Positions 11,701-26,700 of a DNA stretch of 64,000 bases are shown in pieces; position 1 is the first letter of the stretch; each line of letters begins with the position of its first letter. The translations under genes were made by a program, and so were the position numbers. The stretch is taken from contig NC_086249.1 of the NCBI RefSeq assembly GCF_021018805.1, forward strand, positions 76,224,472-76,288,471, written 5' to 3'. The stretch comes from Prinia subflava. Lineage: Eukaryota; Chordata; Aves; Passeriformes; Cisticolidae. The notes under the pieces are model-generated. The model searched no databases. It was not told the DNA's origin and was given only the letters and a program-made list of their open reading frames with translations.

Positions 11701-14700
11701 ATGTTTCCAGAGCAGAGTCATTTTCTTCTGGGTATTGCAAGTTTTGAACAGTATTGGGTGTTTTCTCACATGTGGCCTCAGTACCTTCAAATGCGTCCAA
11801 GATTGTTTGTGTACTAGTACAGAAGTAGCTGGAGAAACTCAGGATGAGTATGTAAAGCACTGTTACACATTGGACAATATCCAGAACATCTTTCCTAGCA
11901 ATGTTTGGACATTGCTATGAAAGATGATGTAAACCTATTTAGTGTGTTGTTTCACTCAGCCATCATTATATAGAGGAGAGGTTCACACTTCAGTTATGCC
12001 CATTTTCAAGGTATGTGCTCTTGCATAATCATTCTTGGAGACACTATATAGTCATGTAAAATTATGGTATACTCACCAGGCAAGTTTTTGTTGGTTTCTT
12101 CTTTTGAATTAGTTGCATTATTAGTATTAATGAACGTTTTCCCAAGAAGGGACTATTTGAGATGGGAAGGGAGAAAAAATGTGTCATTTAATAGTATCTT
12201 TTACAGCATTTCAATTTTTCTTGCAGTGTATCCCTGTATCGGGGAAATTGCCGACCTCTCCGGTTTGAGCCACCAATGCTGGACTTCCATGAACAGTAAG
12301 TTGAAAAGTCTTTTGATCTCTTTAGTTATGCAAATTAAAACAAAACAACAAACCAAACAAACAAAACAGCTCCCAAACAAACAAGCAAACAAAACAAAAA
12401 AACCCCAATCCACCGCAAGAACCAAACAACAAGCAACTAGCAAAACCCCAGAAAATGAATAAGAACAGCATTTAAAGCTGATAGAAAAGATTGTATACAT
12501 AGATTGCATTAATAGATTGTAAGTGTAATTGACTTTGAGAGGGCTGCTGTACTCAGTCTTAAGCATCATGTTGCGACCTGTCAGCTGCTGTGGTTTTGAT
12601 GATGTAGGTGCTTGTACTTTTTACGTACTTGTACAGGTGCTCTGCGGAGCGGACAGTTTTAAATCTAGAATGTAATGTTCTGAGTTGAGATTACCTTTCT
12701 GCTTGAATATAACCTGTGCCAGGAAGCATGTACCCTAGTGTATCAGTTTTACTATTGCTTTAGTGGCAAAAAAACTGGCTGTGGATCTGCAATTATTAGA
12801 ACAGTAATGTTGAGTGTGAGAATACAGCCTCAAGGAGAACAAATAGCCTCCAGGAGCTTAGCTCCATGTTCTCTATCTTGCAACTGGTTGCAGTTTCCAT
12901 TAAACAAAAGGGAGAAGAAAGGAAATTAAACATTTCATCAATGTATCTGTTAGTTCCTCTGAGATCTACTTCAGTCTTAACTTGTTTTACTGTGAAGGGG
13001 TTACTGTGTATAAGTAGCTCCAATGCCTCTTCTTCCCAGCAGTCAGAAGTGATTCTGAGGTAGTTGTTCATGGAGCCTCTGCATGATTGATACTTAGACC
13101 AATGTAAACTGCAGTGAAGGCATTTCAAACATTTTGTTACCAGTTCAGCTTAGAACAATGCAAACAGCCAAGTGTGCCTTAGCACAGCGTTCCTTCCAAC
13201 ATCCTCAGCCAGTACTGGTGCTGGATGAAAAACTGTTTCATTTACAGATAAGCCACAGATTATTAATAAAAATATAGTACCTTTTTCTTTTGGGAAGACT
13301 GTTGTACAGTGTGGTGACTACAGAGATGTGCAAGGAAGCTCCTGTATTGACATGGTGTATACTTGTGTCTTTCTAAAGAAGAGAAGCCATAACTGTGTGT
13401 TGTTCACACAGAGCTTTCCAGAAATCACCTCTATACAAGAAAACCCAATGTAAATGTCATGAAATAACAAAGCTGTATGAAAATGCCTTGTTTTACAGAA
13501 CTTATTTGTACTCAGTCTAATAAAATTGTGTCTTTACTTCTGATTAAAGACAAAGTAAATCACTATGCCCCCTCTTTTTCCTTCAAAGTTTCCTTTAGCT
13601 TTTGATGTTGTATGATTTTGTTGTTTTTCTTCCTAATGTCAGTAACCAATCCTAGGTAAGAGAATACTGAATAACTAAATATCTAGTGGTAAGCTCTATT
13701 ATACTGCATCTCTGCTACAAGAAAATTAGGTTATAGTTAATAAATTATTTTGGTGAGTGCAGTACAAATTCAAACATGTAGAGCAGTGTGCTTTTTGTTA
13801 GAGCTATGCTAAACTTATCTACTGATTTGAGTTACTTTCTTTTAAAAATGATAAACGTTTTCAGTTCATAATAATTCCAGAGTTGGATATTGGGAATGTA
13901 TTTTATGCACCTTCTTCTACTATGAATATATATTCCCACAGACAAACCCATAATTTACACCAAGCTTGGTTATTCTACTGTGAATAAATGTGATGTTCTC
14001 TGAGATACCTTTTAAAGGTTATCTAGAGTTTGCACGCTTACGCTCTGAAGAAAGATACATGTGCTTTTTTGCTTTCTGGATTTCCAAAGATGATTTTTCC
14101 CCCTTGCTAGAAGTAGATCCAAGACAGTACCATAATTACTTTAAGTCATTCTTCATTATATTTTGGCTTTCTACGTAAGCTGTTCTTGTCAAAGTTGAAA
14201 GCACTGAAGAAATTGTATAGATCTAATAGAGTATTAAAAGTAGCACAAATCTTATTTGGGAATGGCTCTGCCCAATACATGCAAACTGCACTGGAGCAGT
14301 GCTGCCTTCTGTCAATTAAAATAAGGAACCTCTGTATTAGATCTTGATTCATTATGTGTTCCTTCTTTGGTTTGGGTGGGGATTTTTGGTAGCTGTATAT
14401 CTTTTATTTATCTATTGTCATTTAGGTTATAGTCTCAGGCAGAAATCCTCTTCTGATTTATTAAAACTTAAATAAGTTGCCAAAAGCAGTTTTAGAAAAG
14501 GTTTAGATATTGAGCCCCAAAGTTTAGCTTAAAATCTGTGACCCAGCTCTGAGAAATGCTGAGCAACTTAGCCTTCTGGTGGGAAGAAGCTGTAGGTGCA
14601 AAGCACCTTGGAAGTCAATTAATGCAGATTCAAGCTTTTGAGTTTTTTGCCTTTTAAAACAGACAGAGTTTTCACATTCAAATTCTGACTTTTCTGTCTT

Positions 14701-17700
14701 TGTTATTAATGGATTTTAGAAAAGACATAAAATGCATGTTTAGTTTCTGAGTAAGTACTATACCCAAAGGGTGTTTTGTTAATAGGTAGCATGTAGCATT
14801 TAGTAGAGCAAACTTGTTCCAAGTTCTTGTTTATGCTGAGCTATCAACATGTATCATATCTAGGCTAAAAAAAGAGTTAATATTTATTTTCAGTTGTAAG
14901 TCAAGTCATTCTTCCTGTGACATTTTTGGTCTGCTAAGAGTGTGAGGGTTTAATCAGATGTTTCAAAAACGTGCCAACTTAAGCAGGAATAATAGTTAAT
15001 AAAAGTTACTTTATCTGAGGATCTCAGAAAATCAAAAGCAGTATTAAGTTGATAAATATGTGCTGTAGACACACTTCCTGTATTCTACCTGAAGATGAGA
15101 TTAAAATGGCCTTCTACTTCTGGTTTATAACAGTTGGAGGGTTTTTTTAATTCTGTTTTAATATAAAGCAAACATTACCATATTCTACTACTTTGAATTT
15201 AGTCCAGGTAATCTCACATTTATCAAAAGAAATGTATGCTGTGTGTTAGGATATGCAAATCTTTAGCTCACTTGAAGAGATCCCAAATGTTCTCTGTATA
15301 CATTAAGCCTCTGGGAATGGGATAGAACTGAGGCAGGTTCTCCCATATCACAGTGCCAGAGGACTACTTGGACTAAGTGTGGAATATTCATTTGGTTATT
15401 TAATGTGTAAGCCTCTTTCTTGTGTTTCTGAAGCAACATCAGTATTTTTCAGGAACAAGTTCTGCAACATTTTGAGTATTGGAGATTCAGGGCTTTAAAG
15501 AAAACAAGGAAAAAACCTTCCACCTAAAGCCAGCTCTACAACTAGCTGATTTTTTTTACCAGCATTCTGTTCCTTGTATTCTCTTTTAAACTGTAACTCT
15601 CTTCTGTTGTTAAATGGAAATAACTGAGGTGTTCTAAGCCACAAACTGTAATCATTATGTTATTCTCTGTAGCTTTGGGAGTTGGTTGCTCAGAGGCTAT
15701 TTTGGCAAAACAGTCATTATCTATATGACTTTCTGTGTTTAAGACAGGTCTTCATATCAGAGGTCTTACAGATGGCCACCTGGGGTGAAGACTGAAGAAT
15801 ACTTTTAAAGGGCAGATTCTATTCAGTTCTTTCACCTACTTTCTGCGAGAATGTGGATCTTCGTAGGTCTCAATACATTGCCTTCATCTTTGTTCATTCA
15901 GCTCTGACAGTATCAAAAGTGAAGTTTAAGTTCTTCAACTAATTTTTTTGGTAGAAGTACCTTTTGATAATGGAGCACTTGTGTATTGAATATTTTAGGA
16001 TATAAAATATAAGTTAGAACTGCTTATCAAAAATTTTTTTAAATGCTGAATTATTTTAGATGAAGTTGACATTCTACCATTGTTTCTTAGAAATGATTGT
16101 TAATGTATGAAATTATACTTTCAGTTACAGTAGTATTTTAATCCTTCATCAGCCTATTCTTCTATGGTGAATGGAGATTCTTGCTTCACTCAAATTGAGC
16201 CAGATCTCATTCTCAGACAAAATTTTCCCATTGGCATTATTCTGAGGTTCTTTATTTCAGTGTTATATTGATAATCGCATTTTGCATTTCCTTTGATGTG
16301 TTTTGATTAGGTGATTTTTGTAATTTTTTTGTGTTTCTTGTTTGTGAGCTCTAGTGTTTGGCAGGATATTCTATGAAAGCTTAAGCTAGACTTGAAAGCA
16401 ATTGCTTGGCAATGTTCAAATATTGAGACCTTCTTGCAGGAGTGGAGACCTTATGTTACACTAAGTAATATAAGGGACATGCTTTAATTTAAGGACAGGA
16501 TAGTGTCAGAATGGGTAAAAATCTGGGGAATACAGCCTATCTTAAAACCTGTCTTAATATACCTCCCTTTGAATATAGACTGCACTACTTACAGTTACAC
16601 TTCTAATTACGTGAATTAAGAACAAGATACAAATGAGAAGAGAGCATTTAGAAAGTCAAGGCATATCATGAATGTGCTGTACTGCACTGTAAATTGACTT
16701 ACACCCTTGTAAGGCTTGACTGGTGTAAAATTTAGGGGTGGACTAGCATGATAAGAAAATGGAGAAATTATATTATTAACAATTTAGCTATTGGAAATTT
16801 TCCTGAGCTATAGATGAAGTTTTTGCATCTACTAGATATACAGTAGATATAAATGTCTGTAAAACCATGGGAGTTACTTCAAGTAACATAAGATTGATGT
16901 AAGTTTAGGAAAACAGTTGGTTTTCTTCAAGAACTCTAATCCCTTATACAAAAAATAGTGAAGAATTTTAGCAATTGGAGAATTTATTCAGACTGCTACT
17001 TTTCTTAATTGTTATGTACATTTACTTAAAAGTAAGTTGCCTGTAATGTACATCCAAATGTTCACATAGTACATTTGATACCCTTCTAATGTATGAGTTT
17101 GAGATTGTTTGAATTTTAAAGAAATGTTGCTGAAGGAAACTTGATTTTCCTTGGAGTTTGTTGAACATGAGAAACTGTTGACAGTAAATTGACATTTCAT
17201 CCAGATCTGCCTCAGGTTTTGTTCACATATCATGCTAGACTGCACAATGCTGCTGGAAGTTCATTACACTCCCAGATTCATTCCAATCACTCTTGGTGAC
17301 ATGGTTGGATAAACTCTACCACTTGTATATGTGGTTTTGGTAACTGTTTGGAAAAGATGTGATTTTGTTGTGTGGAATCTAAGTTATATTCCTAACTTAA
17401 AATGGGGCACTTGTTCTATTTAGTATGTTACATTGACACCAACTTTTTGTCAAGGCTGATGTCAAAGAACTTTCTCTGTTAAAAGTCAATGAAATCTGGA
17501 AGCTAAGAAACAACTAATTTATAGGTTAGTACATGTACAAACCCAAACCCCTTCTGTTTTCTTTTGCTTTTCTGAGTTGGAGACATGTTTGAGAATGCAA
17601 ATGTATGTGCTTCAGCTACTCTTAACTTCAGGTAAGGAAGCCAGTTGCCTGTGTCACTCAGCTGGTTTTCTGTGAAACAGGAGTAATGTTCTACTTGCTA

Positions 17701-20700
17701 ATTCCCTAGTTTTGTACATGATGCAGGCTTCCTTTGTGTAAGGAAATGAGCATTTTCTTCAGAATGGGGCACAAAAAGCATTGTCTTTCAGTCTCTAGAG
17801 ATAACCTTGTAAGACCAGCTCGTTTTGTTTCTTTTAATTAAAAGTAGTTGGATACATTACAAGTCAACACCCAAGTTGTTACTGTTGGAGCTTGCTCAGT
17901 CTGATCTTCTGGCTGGAGAACCGTCTTCATTGGTTCAGGAAGTTCCTGAGCCTAGGAGAGTGTCCAGGGCACCTGACTTTGTATGCTTTCCACATTACAC
18001 TTCTGCCTTCTGGGCATCTGTTATTCACCGTGTCTGATGGGATACTGTATGACAGGATACTGATTTAACCCTTGTGACACTTCTGATATGCTGCGTGACA
18101 ACTTGTGTTACAATTGTTTCCGCAGTTGCCAAAGATGCTAAATGAAAAAAATACATGGGGGGAAAACATGTCAAATTCTCAAATACATGAGGAATTTACC
18201 AGAATGAAATACTGAGTATATTTACCTATATTCCCAGCATTTCAAAATGTATCTAGGAAGCTTTTGATTGACTTCATTTCTCTCCAGTCTCATTAGACAT
18301 AATAACAGATGGAAGAGGAAGAACGTATCTACTGAATTTATATCTTTTCCTTTTCAGTAATAGATTTATATCAGTTTTCACAAATCAAGTGAACATTTTA
18401 CAGAGGTGCGTAAACTATATGCAGTAAGAAAAAAAAATTAATTGCACTTTTAAAAGGGAATTTTCTCAATTTGTATTTGCATCTCAGTGAGTAGCTACAT
18501 GTTTTTGCAAGTCAATTTTGGGCCAATAACTCAAGGACTCCTCTCCCCAAAATTTGCCAGAGCTGATTTCCATCATTAAAATAATCTACCTTTTGATCAC
18601 TGGAACAGCAATGAATTCCATGACAACGACATGCTTACAATACACTGCAGGTACTAACTCAGACTTTGGAAAGAGTTGAATTGCAGCAATAAAGAACATT
18701 AACACAGGCTTCTTTACCCATTTGACCAGGCACCTAACTCTTGTTAATTAGCATCTTCTCATCTAGGTTATGGTATCAGGTTTTTTTATCAGTGTAGGTT
18801 GACCTAGCATTTGGCAAGGACCAAGGATCAGGAGCAAAATCTTACATGCTTTGTTAGTTCATATTTGCCTGAAGGTTGGTGTCTATACCAGCTACTCACA
18901 ATGAAAAGTGCTAGTTGTGACTGCTCTGGAAGATTCTGCTCTAAAATTCAGCACAACCATACTTGTGCAGGTCATTGTGGTTTGATAATCCATAGCTTGG
19001 AGAGCATCCCTTATGAGATTACTGCTTGGCAGGTAGGTTCATTAGACATGTCTGGTGCACATTGCCCTACCTGGATTTTACCATGTCTGATGGCAGAAAA
19101 AACAGGTGAGGTTTATGAGGTCCTATTTCTGTATATTTGGGTAACATCACACTTAAAGAATATAAGGAAAGCTGTATCTCAGCCAAATGTAATACCAGAC
19201 TCGCTATTTGAAAATCAGAATTATCAGCAAAAGAGTAAAGTAAAACACAGTCCTAACCTCAGAATTCCTTTTTAGTGCCTTTATTACCTATAATTATACT
19301 GTGGCAATTAAGTCTGGAAAATGAAATTATTGAGCTATGGTGTTGGTGATGGCTGTTTCTCTACCAGTTTGTTTTTATGGATTTGAGCCTCTCAGACATA
19401 TGTATAGTCCCTTCTTTTCAGAACTGGAGAAGCATGAAGGTCTTAAAGATTGTTAATATTTGAAATATTTCCTGGCTAATGAGTTTTATTTGCAAACTAC
19501 CTTTCTGACATGAGCAGACCGGTGCTTCATGTTGCCGGTTCATTCAAGATCGTTTTCCTGGCTTTGTGATGTTTCACACATGATGCACCATAAGCATCAC
19601 TGAAGTCAACTCTGATCTTCAGTTTTCAGTACATAGCTGTTTCTCTTTAGAGACCACAGATGATACACTAGTCATGTCATTTGCTCACATGTAATACAGT
19701 GATTAAAATCTACTCATCTCTCTCTTCTTGCTGTTGTGGTTGGAAGGAACTGTTCAGTTTGATTCTAGTTTTTGCTGTTGAGTTCTCGTGATGAGTGATT
19801 GGAGTGCTTTGTTACACAGTAGGAGGATGATTTCCCCTTCTTGATGAGCTCCTGAATGTGCTTTGGGGAAAAGAAGTACCCAAAAACTGCACTGTGGCAA
19901 GCAAAGGAGTTGCACTAAGGCGCTGGGAGCATGTCTTCCACTAAGAACAATGAAAAATTGTAGTGAGAATTAGGAAACAGACAGCTGATCCTCAGGCTGC
20001 AGGAACTTTCTTCAGTGTTGGAGGAGACTGACTATTTTATTTCTTCCCTTTTTTAAAAAAAAATTAGTGTTGGTAGACTCAGAGTACTGCTTTAAGGCTT
20101 GACCACTTTGTCTAAACAAGGAATTTGCTGCAAAAATGTCGACTGCTATAGAAGCTTCTGCTTTTCATAGTTACCAAGCAGACAAAATACGTAAGGCCAT
20201 CTGTAGTGATGTCGGTAAAAGTGTGTTTGAAGGACTGGGTTCATAATTCAGGGTGTGCCGGGTTGTACTCCCTATCAGCAGACACTTTTCTTGGTTGTGG
20301 ATTTGCATGTATGTTTTTTATGGTGGGATTTTTGATGGGGGTGGGGGTAGAGATGAGAAAATTTGGAGGGCTGGCTCTCACTTGCATTTCTCTGGTCTGG
20401 TAAGCTTTTTCCTAGCAAAAGAAAAACAGGTGCATAGGTTTACTGTTTAATTCCATCAATCAACAGTGTAACAGTTACAGTAGTTAATGCAAAGTATCAT
20501 AGCTGATAAACCATTTCCTCTTCTGATATCCCCATGTATGCTGGCAAGAGATGAAAATATTTTCTGTCAGGGCTTAACCCGGATGTTTGGTTTTGGGTTT
20601 TATACAGGTTTTGAAAGGTGAGAGAATTTGTGGTCTTTGTCACTGGTGAAATTAGAGGAATCAGAAGGAGATCTTTTTGGCAGTGAAAGAAGGATCAAGA

Positions 20701-23700
20701 ACAAGTGTTTGCTGATGGAGACATGAAATTGGGTGAACTCAGAAGCAAAGCAAAGAGTTTTACACTGGCAGACTGCAGATATATTTTTGCTAGTGATGAT
20801 GTCATTTACTGGTGGTTAATAATTGTGTCTTTGAAACATGGTCTTTAGCCTCTGCTTCTTTAGCCCATGTTTCATGTGTAGGAGGTTCTGAAACCACAGT
20901 AAGTGTGTAAATTATGGCATAGTTTGTTTATTGTGACTAAATTCTCCATGCAGTGGAGTCTTCAATTTACAACAAAGTTACATTGCCTCATCTGTTGAGA
21001 TATGTTCCACAGTCCTCTCTAAGCTGAAAAACTGTGACTGCAATAGCACATATTAACTTGATCTGTTAAAGTTAATTGAGAATGGCAAAACTACTGCCTG
21101 TTTCTGGTCCATCATCACTGCAGGTGCTACAGGTAGCAATTTTTATCAGTAGTTCTGGAGCAAGTGTTTGGATCAACTGACATGGGAGAAAGTGCTACAT
21201 GTAGCCTGAAAGTTAAGAATTAACTATTTTGAAATTCAGAATTCAAAAGCAGCAATTTTTAATCTGTAAACTGCACATTTTATTAGTGCTTTGGTGCTGA
21301 TACTTAACATGTATAAATTAAAAGGCACGAAAAAAATTCTGAAGAGATAGTAAAGTCTGAAAAGTAGTTGCTGAAACTGAAACATCTATTGTCACCTCAA
21401 CTGTTGTAAGCAAAAAGAAACTAGCCAAAAGCTTGTGTCAAATAAATTTGTTAGCATGTCTTGTTACTGAAAAATTGTGCAGTTGTTTGACTGTTTCCAT
21501 GTCTTAGGGTTCCTAAGTTCTGGAAGTAAAATTTCCTAAATTTCTGAAGTAAAAATCTGACAATAGAATTTTATGAGCATGATGCAGCATTAGGTAAACC
21601 TTCAGAAAAAGTAAGCAATAAAATAATGGAAAATATGTTAACTAAGTAATTCTTACAGGTCCAAGATACATATGTTACTGGAAAAAAGCATTAAATGCAA
21701 AGCTGTATTGTTGGTGTTCATCACTTTTATGCTCCTATCTGGTGTAATGGGAATAAAGTCCAATGCTTTATTGTTTTGATTTCTGACACTAGGTAAATAT
21801 TTTCTCTCTATTTTGACAGGCCAGTTGGAATGCCAAAAATGGAAAAAGTTTACCTACATAACCCTAGCTCAGAAGAAACAATTACATTAGTATCAATATC
21901 TGCTACAACATCACATTTTCATGCATCATTTTTCCAAAATAGGGTAAGTTTTTTTTACTTTTTCAAAATTAGCTTTTCTTCTTCCTCTCAAATCTGAATG
22001 GAAGCTTCTCTGAAACAGTGACTTACTGCAATAACTACATACCTAGAAGTATTAAGATACTGCAGTTCTTCATCTCAGAGCAAATTTGAACTGAACATAG
22101 AAACACAAGGAGTGCTGAGTACATGGGAAACATATACTGTAGTTGATGGTTTAACAGCAGATTTCCTTTGTTGCTGAAGTGAATGCATTTCCTCAGAGCA
22201 CTTACATAAACAGACTGTTCCTATAAATTTTCTGAATATTCTAAGTCAGGTGATGTGTGCAGTAGTGTGCAGTGTTAGTGTGCAGTACTCACCCCAGTGT
22301 ACTTAGAGCTGTAATTGTGTCACAGGAACTTGCACGTTCAAAAGCGTGGTGTCAGCAGGGTTAACTCCTAACCACATTGCTGCCAGATAGAGTCCTCTAG
22401 TTTCAGTTTTGTCTGGAGAGCCTGTGGCTTAGCAAGAGCCACGTAAACATGAAAAAATTCAGAAAACCTGGCTATAATAAGCAACCTGTTGCACTTAAAG
22501 AAGCCTTATAGCAGTTGTATTTCTCCAGTGACCTTTGAACTGTCAGTCTAAACTACTTTTGTGATAAGCTGAACTCTAAATTCAGAATTGAGTGCAAAAA
22601 TTCAGTTAAATATGATCCTGCACTAGATAATAGTTTTAAATTATTGCTACTTTTATTAGTTTGTTACACATTTCATTTGTTTGAAAGTTCTACTTTTTTC
22701 TTTCCAAATATTCAGTTGACATTCTAACATCAGTATTGCACAAAGAACACATGAGGCTCTTCTGCAGCACAAAAACTATTGTTCATCTGCATGATATAAT
22801 TTATTCAGTGAACAGTTTTGCTTATCCCTCTGCTTGCTTTCTTTTATTTTTTCCAGAAAATTCTCCCAGGAGGGAATACGTCTTTCGATGTAGTTTTCCT
22901 CGCAAGAGTAGTGGGAAATGTAGAGAACACTTTATTTATTAACACTTCTAATCATGGGGTATTTACTTATCAGGTAAGAGAATTACATGCTTTTCAGAAA
23001 AGTGAAGTGTGAACTAGGCAAAACAGTATCTATTATGGGATACTTAACCATCCAAGGATACCTGCACAGTAGTGGTGGGTTGTTGGTTTGGGGTTTTTTT
23101 CATCAACCCAGTTGAAGAAGTTTCCATCTGTGTCGGTAGCTGTAACACAGATACACCATGGAAAGATCAGTAGGGCTGTACTGTGAGCCAGAGCAGTGAG
23201 ATTACATAGGATTTAGAATCCTCCCAATACCTTTTTTGTGCATGTTATTTTAGTGGCTCATTGTAGAGATCTAGCTCATCCTTTAGCTCTTCACTTATCT
23301 GATCCAGTGGCAAGACAATGTTATTCATTAAGCTGGCAAAAAATTACTCACTGGAGATGAGAGAGACCAGAAAGTGAAAAATGAAAGAAATCCTCTTGTT
23401 GAAAGGATATAATAACTCTTATCATGACAATGTTTTGCAAACAACAACAAAAATGCTTCCCAATACGGATAGTTTCATAATTATATGGTATCTATCTGAT
23501 ACTAAGTTATAGAGTGTCAAAAAAAAAGATGTTTTTTTGATTGCATGTTTTTAAATGTAAGTAAATAGTAGAAATGAGGAATAGCCTTTAGCTGCAAACT
23601 AAACCAGTTTCTTTATTTCAGAGCTTTAGTATGATACTGGTTTTAAAGGTTCAGTTACAAGTATACTATAAAACGAATCAAAAAGAGTTCTTGGTGGATT

Positions 23701-26700
23701 GCTAAAATGAGTGTGCATGTTAGGCTCTGCAACAATTACAGCTACTTAAGTCTGTGTTTCTATTTCTGAACCAGGTGTTTGGCATTGGAGTTCCAAACCC
23801 CTATCGATTGCGCCCATTTATTGGGGCCCGAGTTCCTGTAAATAGCAGTTTCTCTCCTATAATAAATATCCATAACCCTCACAGTGAACCTTTGCAGGTA
23901 AGTGTGAGAGAAAAATCATTAAATGCTCATTTATGGTATTAAGCTGAAAGTTTGTTTATTTTGGTACTTCTTAAAATTCTGTTTGAACTTTAGAGCTCTT
24001 TGAGGTCATGTCTTTCATATTATAAGATTTTTTTTTCTGCTTAAATGCAATTTACATTGTAGATTATAGTCGCAAATCTCGTCATTTCCTAAACTGAGGT
24101 TTTCCAGTGAAATTTCAGTTTTTAAAATGGTTGTAATTCGTGAAAAATAAAGATTTAAACTTCACTGGTAATTAGGAAGAGTACTGAAGCAAACAAACAG
24201 ATCTTTTAATCCAGTGATGTCTCTTAGCTTCATTCTCTCTGGTTTGCACAGCAGAAGGTGTTGTTTCAGTATACCCCAGTATGTAATCTTGGAAAAGCAT
24301 TCTTATGTTCAGGCAGGATTGATGTCTTTACCTAACCAAATTCTGATTCTGTTAAGAGATTCACAAACAGTAAGATGCTCTAGAAAGCACATAAAGTGTA
24401 GCACCAGCAAATGTCTGTATCAGCTTAAAAGTGAATACGTAAGGTATTCCAGTGGTCAAATAGTCAGTAATTTATGCCATTGCACATGATAATATCTGAT
24501 AAGTAAACGGGTTCCTTTTAAGGATGAGTGCTAACATTTTCTGTTATCCACCTCAGGTGGTAGAAGTGTATTCCAGTGGAGGTGATCTCCATTTAGAGCT
24601 TCCAACAGGTCAGCAGGGAGGTACAAGAAAGCTATGGGTGAGTAGCCAAGTCTTGCAGCACTCATTGTACTTGCTTGGGAGGTTTTATTTTGATATGAGC
24701 TTAGGCTTTGGGGTTTTTTTACTGGCTTGTCATGTAATCTTTTAAAATACCCCATAAAAATGGAAACAATAACAGGGTCTGTTAATGTTCTGGTAGTAGG
24801 AGTTGAATGAAAGGTTTAATTAAGATAAGCCATATATATTGAGCTGTGTTGTTTTGAAATGCAAAGAATAAAATTATTCCCATTAGAATGAATTACACCT
24901 ACCTGAGCACTCAGTCCTGAGGAGGCCTGTGAGCTGGATCTAACCCACAGAAAAAGTGTGCATGTTTTTGTGTTTGGTTTGTTGTTTAGGCTTTTTTTAT
25001 TTGTCTTGACTTTTTTGGTGGTGCTGGGGTTTTTTAACTTAGAAAGTCCTTCCTGCAAATTACTATGAATGCACACATGGGTTGAAAATGAAGCTGAGCA
25101 AACTTAGGGAAGAAAAATCTATTATGGACTACTAAATAAAACAGTGTGTGTAGCTGAAGTAAATCCCTGGATCATGGGTTGAGAGTGTCTGGAAACTGTT
25201 CTGGAAAATATTCCTACATGCATGCCCTGCAGCTACTCCCTAGTCATCATGTCTGCTGCTAGAGACAAGGTAGTGGATTCGATGGACTGTGGTCTGGTTT
25301 GAAGTACCACTTACTGATATCTTTAAGTGAAATAAAATTTAGAAGCATCCCTAAGGTACAGTTCTTGGCTCCGTGCTGTGTGTCACAGCACATGGCTTGT
25401 GTCTGCTTTGGAGAAAAAACACTTGGAATATGCAAAGTCAATGTTTGATATTACTGTCAACATTTCTTCTGAATATCTTTTGTTTATTGCCAGATTCTGC
25501 TCATTTAGTCTACTGTCTTTTTACCACAAATTGAGTACATAAAACCTAGAATCACAGTTAACTTAGTCAAATGGGATTTGAAAGTTCTCTTGTGTATACC
25601 TAGTTTTAATTAGTGTCATATTAGCTGATTACAACTATCCTGTATAAATTTAATAGTAATTTTAGTTATATGAAGCCTATCTCTTCCTGCTATTGTAGCT
25701 TTTTTCTTAACACAATTATACTCAATGCTTCTATTGTAATTATTTTGTGTGACAGCTTTTTTTAATTACTGCACTCTCATAGATGTGCTTTGATTATTTA
25801 TCAGGAAATACCTCCCTATGAAACAAAAGGAGTGATGAGAGCCAGCTTTTCTTCAAGAGAAGCGGATAATCATACAGCCTTCATTAGAATAAAAACAAAT
25901 GCCTCAGACAACACAGAAGTTATTATTCTGCCTGTTGAAGTTGAAGTTACAACAGGTTTGTGAAAGAGTGGTTGGGGTTTTGTTGATTTTTGGGCGTTGT
26001 TTTGTGTTTTGGTTGGGGCTCTTTTCAGTTATTCAAATTAATTAACTCTTGGTATAATAAGAAAATTGTAACTTTTTTTTTTTTAAAGCACCAGGAATCT
26101 ATTCATCAACAGAAATGCTAGATTTTGGTACCCTGCGAACACAAGGTAAACCATTCTTCAGTTCTCAAAGTATTTATCAGGAATAGGGTGGGGAGGGGAA
26201 AGCCCTGATAGCTTTTTACTGTTCAGGGTTGTGTGTGGAATGATGCTTTAAAAATTACAACAGCAGGTTACAATAGAGCACAGATACAAGAGTACTTGGG
26301 GTGTGTGTACAAGGAAGCAGTAGTTTGCACACCAGGTTGTAAGTCCAGTAGTAAGGTTAATGTTACACAGTTGCATTAGTCTGAAAAGCATTTTGGTTCA
26401 ATTAGTTTGTGAACTTGTTGTGAAAATTGTTTCACTTCTGGGTAAGTCTTAATTTTGAGACATGAGAAAAAGTGAAGGTGTCCAGTCTTGATCAACTGTT
26501 TTATGACAGACTCTTTTTTAATTGCCTCTTAACACATTTGGGCTTAACATTTTACACTTATATTAATATTGTTTAGTGATAGAAAAGTATGCATTGGAAA
26601 GTAAAACCAGAGGTATTTTTTAAAACTGTAAGAGGGATTTATTGCTGATGAAAAACAGTATGTATCTTCTGTTCAACTAAAAAAAAGATAGCCTCTGAAG

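Larger units (their letters stand above)
5768..12226 (+). other. TMEM131: TMEM131 intron between E1 and E2
   Basis: An intron of 6459 bases. It contains two sizeable CR1 fragments (5951-6298 and 6535-6915), a 13-bp perfect hairpin (8685-8713) and CA/GT-rich microsatellite-like sequence near 10600-10625. The remaining sequence is AT-rich with only short chance reading frames. Confidence 0.85.

Noticed and set aside
12201..12569. 122-codon - strand frame with a hydrophobic, Cys-rich run
   Set aside because: Produced by the A/C-rich low-complexity tract (TTTG units on the other strand) plus the complement of E2; not a membrane protein.
18811..19275. 154-codon open frame in the intron between E2 and E3
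   Set aside because: Opens at TTG rather than ATG, has no recognisable domain, and lacks consistent flanking splice sites in phase with TMEM131.
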